Shown here piece by piece: positions 1 to 5,153 of a stretch of DNA of 8,273 nucleotides (positions are counted from its first letter, which is position 1; each line of letters opens with the position of its first letter). Source of the stretch: UMGS621 sp964468815 (GTDB lineage: Bacteria > Bacillota > Clostridia > Christensenellales > Borkfalkiaceae); the NCBI GenBank assembly GCA_964468815.1, contig CAYXWN010000050.1, positions 1 through 8,273 of the forward strand, written 5' to 3'. The position numbers were made by a program, and so were the translations under genes. The notes under the pieces were generated by a model. It made no database searches. It was not told where the DNA came from and worked only from the letters and a program-made list of their open reading frames with translations.

Positions 1-2
1 TT

Positions 3-158
3 TCTATGGTGGACGCGGAAAATCTTCGCCGCGCGTGCAAGGTGCACCCGATTCACACGGTTGAAATGGAATATTCTCTTATAGAAAGAGGCATTGAAGA
101 CGAATTGATTGCGGCGGCGCAAGAGTTAGGCGTGAATTTTGAATCAAGACGGCGTTAG
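3..158 (+). pseudogene. Aldo/keto reductase, internal fragment (truncated at both ends)
   Basis: The frame beginning at base 3 reads SMVDAENLRRACKVHPIHTV, followed by EMEYSLIERGIEDELI and AAAQELGVNF. This is the aldo/keto reductase pattern LRRA..VHPI..VQ.EYSL.....E..L...C.ELG..F, which lies in the middle of the TIM barrel of NADPH-dependent reductases of the YajO/Tas type. In intact family members the segment continues into a FVAYSPLGRG-like stretch. Here the similarity stops at about base 140 and the frame closes after ESRRR at a TAG (156-158). The 5' part lies outside the window. The last ~10 bases already belong to the next gene fragment in another frame, so the C-terminal half of the enzyme, including part of the cofactor site, is missing. 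Family assignment is firm from the motif; the truncation is read directly from the sequence. Confidence 0.7.
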
Positions 159-348
159 CGCGTACGTTATTGTTAATTTCGGAGAAACTACGAGAAATCT
201 TTCAGCCGACGTTCGCATTTCGTTTAAGAAAGCCGATTGCGTAAGGGAATATCGTTCGGGCGAGACTTCGGATAAAGACGTAAAAGGCGGTTATGCCTTA
301 AATTTAGAGGCAGGGGAAGGCGTTTTTATTATTCCGTATCAAAAATAA
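139..348 (+). pseudogene. C-terminal domain fragment, probably of a glycoside hydrolase
   Basis: This 69-codon frame could start at a TTG (139), but no convincing ribosome site precedes it. It is better read as the tail of a larger gene whose front has been lost. The protein has alternating beta-strand character (SAYVIVNFGETTRNL, ADVRISF, GGYALNLEAGEGVFIIPY) and ends in a GEGVFIIP-type strand. Such endings are typical of the small C-terminal beta-sandwich that closes many bacterial glycoside hydrolases, where a catalytic domain of several hundred residues would precede it. No catalytic residues are present. It abuts the aldo/keto reductase fragment in a different frame with no intergenic DNA, and a terminator hairpin follows ~125 bases after its stop. 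The hydrolase assignment is an inference from overall pattern; the exact family is not recognised. Confidence 0.4.
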
Positions 349-472
349 CGCAAGGAGCGAACTTTTGACCGATTGTCTCCATTTGAAGAAGTTTTCTTAT
401 ATCGGTGACGCATAGATCGTCACACAAAGTATTTTAAGGACGTTGCGTTTTATAAGCAGTAAAAAAGAAACG

Positions 473-505
473 AGAACTTGGACGTAAAAAATCCAAGTTC
501 TTTAT
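473..505 (+). terminator. Rho-independent terminator after the glycoside-hydrolase-like fragment
   Basis: A 10-bp perfect stem, AGAACTTGGA (473-482) with TCCAAGTTCT (492-501), carries a 9-base A-rich loop and runs into a T-rich stretch (TTTATT). It lies ~125 bases after the stop at 348. A second small hairpin, GTGACG (405-410) with CGTCAC (418-423), sits between them. Nothing else in 349-472 looks coding or regulatory. Confidence 0.6.
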
Positions 506-510
506 TAAAA

Positions 511-1012
511 CGAGATAAAAACATATATAATCGCAAAGAATTTGGGCATCAGGAAGCAGGTATTGTGGGGTCCGGACGCGGAGAACAAATGCTTGTTTTT
601 CGACTCTTTCGGATAGAAAAACTTGGTTTTATATAGTAATTAAGATTCCTAACAGGAAAGAAACTATATTAGCGAAAGCAGTTATTACAGCATTATCTCA
701 ACTACCGAATGGAGTTGTAAAAACAATAACTCGCGACAGAGGATCGGAATTTGAAAATTTGAGAGAAATAGAAAGCTCGTTGAATTGAAAAATGTATTTT
801 GCCGATCCGTATTGTGCTTGACAGAAAGGAACGAACAAAAATTTAAACGGGCTTTTGAGAGAGTTTTTCCTAAAAGGACGCAATCTTTCTCGTGTTTCTC
901 CTAAAACGTTCGAAAAAATCTGGCGTTAATTAACGCTAGTCCGAAAAATGTTCTCAAATTCCCAAAATCACAAGATTTATTTGAATTTTTTCTTGAAAAG
1001 TGTTGCTATTAG
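511..1012 (+). pseudogene. IS30-family transposase remnant
   Basis: Spread over several frames, this stretch reproduces the catalytic half of an IS30-family transposase. It starts NRKEFGHQEA (frame of 511), the equivalent of the family's FGHWE.DTV motif. It continues from ~616 as DRKTWFYIVIKIPNRKE, then ALSQLPNGVVKTITRDRG, and later MYFADPYCA, QKGTNKNLNGLLREFF, and finally ALINASPKNV and DLFEFFLEKC in another frame, with a stop at 1010-1012. The DDE-type core landmarks (the D of the FGHWE.D region, the D.G.EF region, and the N-G-L-L-R-E-F box) can be followed. Two in-frame TGA codons (786-788 and 819-821) replace residues that are normally Cys and Trp, and at least two frameshifts are present. 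The N-terminal helix-turn-helix part is absent. It is clearly non-functional and marks an old insertion. Confidence 0.8.
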
Positions 1013-1027
1013 TTTGAGAATTCACCT

Positions 1028-1073
1028 AAAACGGCAAGGCAACGTACAGTAATGTACGTTGCCTTGCCGTTTT
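1028..1073. terminator. Perfect 21-bp hairpin terminator, usable in both directions
   Basis: Bases 1028-1048 pair without mismatch with 1053-1073 around a GTAA loop. The stem starts with AAAA and ends with TTTT, so either strand has a U-run after a GC-rich stem. For the minus strand it lies 14 bases beyond the 3' end of the tRNA gene and is the obvious terminator for it. For the plus strand it follows the IS30 remnant. Confidence 0.85.
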
Positions 1074-1086
1074 TGAAAGATAAAGT

Positions 1087-1162
1087 TGGTCTTCCCGGCG
1101 AGGCTCGAACTCACATCGGCCGCTTAGGAGGCGGCTGCGTTATCCCGTTACGCTACGGAAAG
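1087..1162 (-). tRNA. tRNA-Arg (anticodon CCT), CCA end encoded
   Basis: Read on the minus strand, the 76 bases fold as a complete cloverleaf. The acceptor stem CTTTCCG/CGGGAAG has one G-T pair. The D arm closes on GCGT/ACGC. The anticodon stem is GCCGC/GCGGC with loop CTCCTAA, giving anticodon CCT, which reads AGG arginine codons. The T arm is GTGAG/CTCGC with loop TTCGAGC. The discriminator base is A and CCA is encoded. Nothing is missing, so the gene should be functional. A consensus promoter lies upstream and the 21-bp hairpin follows it. Confidence 0.95.
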
Positions 1163-1202
1163 TTTTTTGTGTTTTTGCACTTAAAAGAAACACTTTTGTT
1201 TT

Positions 1203-1231
1203 ATTATATATGATTTTTCAAGACTTGTCAA
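1203..1231 (-). promoter_or_regulatory. Promoter of the tRNA-Arg gene
   Basis: On the minus strand TTGACA (1226-1231) and TATAAT (1203-1208) are separated by exactly 17 bases. This is a full-consensus SigA/sigma-70 promoter whose start would fall near 1196, ~35 bases before the tRNA, as expected for a strongly expressed stable RNA. Confidence 0.85.
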
Positions 1232-1296
1232 TTTAAAAAAGACTTTTTCGGAAAAACCGTAAGTGTTATAAATTTATGAAAAATAGGCACGTTCGC

Positions 1297-1326
1297 TTGA
1301 CGATGGTAATTTGGGAAGTTTATAAT
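1297..1326 (+). promoter_or_regulatory. Likely cas9 operon promoter
   Basis: TTGACG (1297-1302) and TATAAT (1321-1326) with an 18-base spacer form the only good plus-strand promoter between the tRNA and cas9. Transcription from about 1333 would give cas9 a ~220-base leader that runs antisense through the whole tracrRNA gene. The assignment to cas9 rests on position and strand. A short stretch just downstream (1341-1351) matches 11 bases of the CRISPR repeat. Confidence 0.6.
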
Positions 1327-1401
1327 AGTTAAAAAAGAGGATAAGGGGCTTTTCTGTTCGTATTCGGTTTTTGGGTAATATTACACGAGGTCTTAAAAAA
1401 G

Positions 1402-1516
1402 AAAAAAGACCTCCTAAGAGGTCGATTTTGCACACACTGTGCGATCGGCGGTCGCCGACGATTAGAGTTTCCTTTTATTTGAACTCGTAGTGTAATTTAT
1501 AAGGGACATAAACTAC
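1402..1516 (-). ncRNA. tracrRNA of the type II-A CRISPR system
   Basis: The minus strand carries an anti-repeat (1513 down to 1477). Its core segments CCCTTATAAATTACACTAC and GTTTAT complement the array repeat apart from a few bulges and wobble pairs, and the CACTACGAGTTCAAAT part forms the lower anti-repeat stem. The tail then folds into TCGGC/GCCGA (1445-1458), GCACA/TGTGC (1430-1442) and the terminator GACCTC/GAGGTC (1408-1423), followed by TTTTTTC. This is the usual tracrRNA order: anti-repeat, nexus-like hairpins, terminator. Its place upstream of and divergent from cas9 is the classic II-A position. In a working system it pairs with pre-crRNA for RNase III processing and for Cas9 loading. 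Ends are inferred from the promoter (start near 1516) and the U-run (1407-1402), giving ~115 nt. Nothing in the RNA looks damaged. Confidence 0.88.
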
Positions 1517-1522
1517 ATTTTT

Positions 1523-1551
1523 ATTATAATGAATAAGGGAGGAATTGTCAA
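1523..1551 (-). promoter_or_regulatory. tracrRNA promoter, overlapping the cas9 ribosome site
   Basis: On the minus strand TTGACA (1546-1551) and TATAAT (1523-1528) are 17 bases apart, a perfect consensus. The -35 box ends on the base before the cas9 start codon, and the spacer contains the cas9 ribosome-binding sequence read backwards. Polymerase bound here would therefore physically cover the start of cas9. Confidence 0.9.
1536..1542 (+). promoter_or_regulatory. cas9 ribosome-binding site, fixes the GTG start
   Basis: AGGGAGG lies 9 bases before GTG at 1552. This start puts the RuvC-I motif at residue ~11, where Cas9 proteins carry it, so the GTG is preferred over any downstream ATG. Confidence 0.8.
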
Positions 1552-4228
1552 GTGAAAGAGCAAAATTATTTTGTCGGATTTGATATGGGAACAAATTCGG
1601 TGGGCTATGCCGTAACGAACGAAAATTACGAGTTGTGTAAATTTAATGGTGAGCCGATGTGGGGAGCAACTCTTTTCGACGAAGCAAACTCTGCAAAAGA
1701 GCGTCGGGCGGTTCGTTCTGCGAGAAGACGGCTTGATCGTCGGCAGCAGCGCGTGCGGCTTGTACAAGAGTTGTTTGCGGAAGAAATAGGAAAAATCGAC
1801 GATGGTTTTTTCAGAAGAATAAAGGAAAGTTATCTTTATCCCGAGGAGAAGGAAGATAAAGTTCGCATTTTCGATACGTACGAAAAGCAGAGGGAATATG
1901 CGCACAAATTTCCTACGATTCATCATCTTATCGTCGAATTGATGGATCATGCCGAGCCGCATGACGTAAGGCTTGTATATCTTGCTTGTGCGTGGCTTGT
2001 TGCGCACAGAGGGCATTTTCTCAGCGAGGTGGACAAGGATAATCTTTCCGCCGTTACCGATTTTAAGAGCGTATTCGATGCGTTAGAAAAGTTTATTTGC
2101 CACGATGAATATGCGTTGCCTTGGAAAGAGAACGTAAATCTTTCCGAGGTTGAGGCTGCATTGAAATCAAAAGACGGCATAACGAAAAAGACGAAGCGCT
2201 TAACCGAGGCTTTGTTCGGCGTCGGGAAATCCGCTCCGAAGAAAAAGACAGAAGACTATGAGTACAATTTCGCGCTTCTTATGAAGTTGCTTTGCGGCGG
2301 AACGGTCGCGCTGAAAGATTTATTTGACAAGGAAGAATATGCCGAACTTGAAGGAAAAAACGTCGCCTTGAATATTGATGACGAAAAATGGGAAAAGGTT
2401 TTTCAAACAGTAGAGGAAGATGATGCGACGCTGTTGCGTTTGGCAAAGCAGATTTACGATTGGTCTGTATTAGTTGACGTATTAAAGAGCGAACAGACGA
2501 TTTCAAAAGCAAAAGTAAAGACTTACGAAACGCATAAAAGGGACTTAAAAGAGTTAAAGTTTTTTATAAGAAAGTATGCGCCGAAAAAGTATTTAGAAGT
2601 TTTTCGTTCGCAAAAAGAAGAGAGTAATTACGTTTCTTACGTAAAGAAAAACAAGGCGAAAAGCGATTCGGGTAATAAAGACGAAAGTTCGAAAAAACTA
2701 CCGAATAAGGCTGATTTTTGCAAGTACGTTTTTTCTATTGTGAAATCCTTTCAAGTCGACGAGGGCGATAAGGCGCGGTACGCCGATATGATTGCTCGCT
2801 TAGAAACGAACGACTTTATGCCGAAACAAGTAGACGGGGATAACCGTGTTATTCCGTATCAATTGTATTGGCATGAGTTAAAAACGATATTGAATAACGC
2901 CCAAAATTATCTCGCGTTTTTAGAGAAAACGGACGAGGACGGTATTACTTGCGCAGAAAAAATACTGTCCGTATTTGAATTTAGAGTGCCTTATTACGTC
3001 GGTCCGTTAAAGGAGAGTCGTAACAAGAAGTACAATCATTGGATGGTTCGGAAAGAGGACGGTGTTATCTATCCGTGGAACTTTCAAAATAAAGTGGATT
3101 TAGACGCTAGCGAAAGGGAATTTATAGCGAGAATGACCAATACGTGTACGTATCTGCCGAGGGAAGACGTTTTGCCTAAAAATTCGTTGGTTTATTGCTC
3201 GTATGAAGTCTTGAACGAAATCAATAATATAAGCGTCAACGGTAAAAAAATCTCAGTCGACGCAAAACAGGGGATTTATAACGAATTGTTTATGCGGAGA
3301 GCAAAAGTCACCAAGAAAGCAATTCGTGACTATCTTATCGCGAACAATTGCATGGACAAAAACGACGTTATATCCGGTGTCGACGATACTATAAAATCTT
3401 CATTAAAGCCCTATCATTGTTTCAAAAGACTGGTTGAGAATAAAACGTTGACCTATGCGGATGCCGAAGAAATTATTAAGCGCGCTACTTATTCGGAGGA
3501 TACTTCGCGTTTTTTGCGGTGGGTGAGAGAAAAATATCCGAATTTGACCGAAGCGGATATAAAGCATATTGTTTCGCAAAAATTCAAGGAATTTGGCCGT
3601 TTATCGCGCGCGTTGTTGTGCGATATTAACGAGATTGATCCCGAAACGGGCGAATGTGTAAGCATTATTCGCAAAATGTGGAAAACGAACTACAATTTGA
3701 TGCAACTTTTATCCGATCGCTTCTTATTTAAGAAGAGTATCGACGAAAAGGTTGCGGAGTATTACGGTAACGAGAAGAAAAGTCTTTTCGATATGTTTGA
3801 CGAAATGAGCGTTCCAAATGACGTAAAACGCTCTATCATTCGCGCTTTGGATATCTTGAAAGACATCGTTAAAGTGCAAAAACGTGCGCCGAAAAAGATT
3901 TTTATTGAAATGGCGCGCGGAACGAAAGAGGATCAAAAGAAAGGTCGAACGACTTCTCGTTTGGCGCAAATCAAGGAATTCTATAAAAAGTTGCAAACGA
4001 AGAAGTGCGCGAACTTGAAAGAAAACTTGACGAATGGGGTGATTCTGCCGTCAATAAACTGCAAAGCGATAAGGTGTTTTTGTACTTTATTCAGTTTGGG
4101 AGATGTCTGTATACAGGCGAATCGCTTAAAATCGAATCGGTTCTGTCGAATAACGATTGTTATAATATCGACCATATATATCCGCGTTGCTTTGTAAAGG
4201 ACGATAGTGTTATAAATAATAAAGTATG
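1552..4228 (+). pseudogene. cas9: Cas9 (type II-A), frameshifted and 3'-deleted
   Basis: Cas9 is the RNA-guided DNA endonuclease of type II CRISPR. Visible parts: RuvC-I at residues 7-20 (FVGFDMGTNSVGYAV, catalytic Asp11); the Arg-rich bridge helix at ~48-76 (KERRAVRSARRRLDRRQQR); a long helical REC lobe to ~750; and RuvC-II with KIFIEMARG (catalytic Glu786). After residue 813 the frame is lost. The A-run 3985-3989 has five A where six would restore YKKVANEEVRELERKLDEW. The uninterrupted frame instead ends in unrelated residues at a stop (4195-4197). In the restored frame the HNH domain follows (LYFIQFGRCLYTGESL; NIDHIYPRCF with the catalytic His codon at 4173-4175; KDDSVINNKV). Similarity stops at ~4226, so the second half of HNH, RuvC-III and the PAM-interacting domain are absent. 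About 892 residues remain of the 1,100-1,400 usual for the family. It cannot make an intact nuclease as read. Confidence 0.92.
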
Positions 4229-4378
4229 CGCGCTTATTTTTCGGATGAAGATATGTCGTATTTCGTCGAAAGCGTTTGTTTACACGATTTTAAGGTTCTT
4301 CTTATCGAGGGGGCGTCGCTTTCCGTATTAAAAGACGTCAAACGTTACACGATAGATTGTGACCTATGTGAATTTTAA
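4226..4378 (+). pseudogene. csn2: csn2 C-terminal fragment fused to the cas9 remnant
   Basis: In a frame different from both cas9 frames, 4226-4378 encodes MRAYFSDEDMSYFVESVCLH, then DFKVLLIEGASLSVLKD, then KRYTIDCDLCEF and a stop. This follows the C-terminal pattern of Csn2, the ring-shaped DNA-binding adaptation protein unique to type II-A: a (Y/F)(L/F)(S/T).(E/D)(E/D) helix, a hydrophobic (V/L)L.(I/L)E strand, and a closing Y.(I/L)D.D segment. Intact Csn2 is ~220 residues, so only about the last 50 remain. Its position just before the leader matches the standard order cas9-cas1-cas2-csn2-array. The ATG at 4226 is probably chance, as no ribosome site precedes it. The call rests on recognised pattern plus position, not on a search. 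An unrelated short protein is possible but less likely. Confidence 0.65.
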
Positions 4379-4379
4379 C

Positions 4380-4409
4380 TTGATTTATATCAAAACTATG
4401 TGCTATAAT
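4380..4409 (+). promoter_or_regulatory. Extended -10 promoter upstream of the CRISPR leader
   Basis: TTGATT (4380-4385) and TGCTATAAT (TATAAT 4404-4409) with 18 bases between them form a strong extended -10 promoter starting two bases after the csn2 stop. Transcription would begin near 4416. It could drive the small RNA proposed next, the pre-crRNA, or both if the intervening terminator leaks. Confidence 0.75.
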
Positions 4410-4415
4410 ACAAGC

Positions 4416-4523
4416 GAACAAACTTGCTAGCAAGGGGTTGCGAGCGCCGCCGTATAGTAAGGCGAGGCGCTTATTCGCCAAGGCGAATAAGGGAAAAGCA
4501 TTACTCATCGAAAGATGTTTTTT
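4416..4523 (+). ncRNA. Candidate structured small RNA between csn2 and the array
   Basis: Behind the promoter lies ~108 bases that are much more GC-rich and structured than their surroundings. They hold the palindrome CTTGCTAGCAAG (4423-4434), a hairpin GCGCCGCC (4444-4451) with GGCGAGGCGC (4461-4470, GA bulge), a near-perfect hairpin CTTATTCGCC/GGCGAATAAG (4470-4491) and a terminal CATC-GAAA-GATG hairpin running into T6 (4506-4523). The terminator-like element has only a 4-bp stem, or an alternative AAAAGCAT/ATGTTTTT stem, so termination may be incomplete. No convincing open frame with a ribosome site is present. It shows no complementarity to the CRISPR repeat beyond a few bases, so it is not a second tracrRNA. 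I do not recognise the family. It may instead be a structured part of the leader. Confidence 0.45.
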
Positions 4524-4543
4524 ATTGTGTTTTAAGTCCGTTT

Positions 4544-4572
4544 TTTACGTTACTTTCGGCAATTCGTAGTAT
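4544..4572 (+). promoter_or_regulatory. Possible pre-crRNA promoter in the leader
   Basis: TTTACG (4544-4549) and TAGTAT (4567-4572) are 17 bases apart, with 4/6 and 5/6 matches to consensus. Transcription would start about 20 bases before repeat 1, a normal distance for pre-crRNA. It is weaker than the promoter at 4380. Confidence 0.4.
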
Positions 4573-4592
4573 TGTTCCTCAAATGATTCGAG

Positions 4593-4599
4593 ATTTGAG
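4593..4599 (+). promoter_or_regulatory. Leader-anchoring sequence ATTTGAG next to repeat 1
   Basis: ATTTGAG directly abuts the first GTTTGAG repeat. The same heptamer at the leader-repeat junction is the known type II-A leader-anchoring sequence that directs Cas1-Cas2 to insert new spacers. Its presence fixes the leader end of the array and its polarity, although the adaptation genes are missing here. Confidence 0.8.
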
Positions 4600-5029
4600 G
4601 TTTGAGAGTAGTGTGATTTCATAAGGGGCTTAAACTATATTCAATATCTTTACAGCAGGACTCTAGTTTGAGAGTAGTGTGATTTCATAAGGGGCTTAAA
4701 CAGATATAAACGGAGATATAAAAAGCGATGAGTTTGAGAGTAGTGTGATTTCATAAGGGGCTTAAACAACAACCACAGAAGATAACTTGGCAGAATAGTT
4801 TGAGAGTAGTGTGATTTCATAAGGGGCTTAAACTTCCGTTGCCAATTGGGAATTGGGTATTTGGTTTGAGAGTAGTGTGATTTCATAAGGGGCTTAAACG
4901 TAATGCTCGCACATAACAAATGCTTTATCGTTTGAGAGTAGTGTAATTTCATAAGGGGCTTAAACTCTTCAGGTCCCTCGAGAGCCTCATACTTGTTTGA
5001 GAGTAATGTAATTTATAAGGGGCTCAAAC
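4600..5029 (+). CRISPR. Type II-A CRISPR array, 7 repeats and 6 spacers
   Basis: Repeats of 36 bp begin GTTTGAGAGTAGTGTG and end AAGGGGCTTAAAC. They start at 4600, 4666, 4732, 4798, 4864, 4930 and 4995. Spacers are 30, 30, 30, 30, 30 and 29 bases. Repeats 1-5 are identical. Repeat 6 has one change (position 16 G to A). Repeat 7 is 35 bp with position 12 and 16 G to A, a lost C near position 21 and T to C near position 31, the decay expected at the old end. Orientation follows from the leader, the degenerate distal repeat and complementarity to the tracrRNA. Spacer 2 contains AGATATAAA twice and spacer 4 contains AATTGGG twice, both internal oddities. I see no spacer match elsewhere in the window, and targets cannot be named from sequence alone. 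Confidence 0.97.
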
Positions 5030-5034
5030 GAATT

Positions 5035-5086
5035 GATTATTTTTACGGAATCGTTAAGTAAAAATAATCTCTCGTAAAAATAAATC
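5035..5086 (+). terminator. Inverted repeats just after the array
   Basis: GATTATTTTTAC (5035-5046) pairs perfectly with GTAAAAATAATC (5058-5069), and a further near-copy CGTAAAAATAAATC follows (5073-5086). The first arm can pair with either copy. Placed 5 bases after the last repeat, this AT-rich structure may end the pre-crRNA, although there is no classic GC stem plus U-run. Confidence 0.35.
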
Positions 5087-5121
5087 AAAACAGGTAAGAG
5101 GATCTACTTGCTTAAAAAAGA

Positions 5122-5153
5122 AAAACGAACTCAATCAAATATGAGTTCGTTTT
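5122..5153 (-). terminator. Terminator of the serine recombinase gene
   Basis: AAAACGAACTCA (5122-5133) and TGAGTTCGTTTT (5142-5153) form a 12-bp perfect stem with an 8-base loop. On the minus strand it is followed by TCTTTTTT. The recombinase stop codon (5131-5133) lies within the stem. Confidence 0.75.

Noticed and set aside
1012..1032. GTTTGAGA...AAAC, resembling a shortened CRISPR repeat
   Set aside because: Only the outer 8 and 4 bases match; the middle differs and is 15 bases shorter. It sits where the IS30 remnant's end would be, so it is more likely an IS end or chance.
1513..2016. 167-codon minus-strand frame opposite the start of cas9
   Set aside because: It lies antisense to well-conserved RuvC-I and bridge-helix coding sequence, extends into the tracrRNA promoter, and has no ribosome site or recognisable domain.
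4424..4624. Open frame of 66 codons over the leader and repeat 1
   Set aside because: It starts at TTG without a ribosome site, runs through hairpins and into the first CRISPR repeat, and has an Arg-rich composition typical of chance frames in structured DNA.
4650..4952. Minus-strand 100-codon frame with a repeated peptide (FKPLMKSHYSQT)
   Set aside because: The peptide repetition is simply the CRISPR repeat and 66-bp period translated; it is not a repeat protein.
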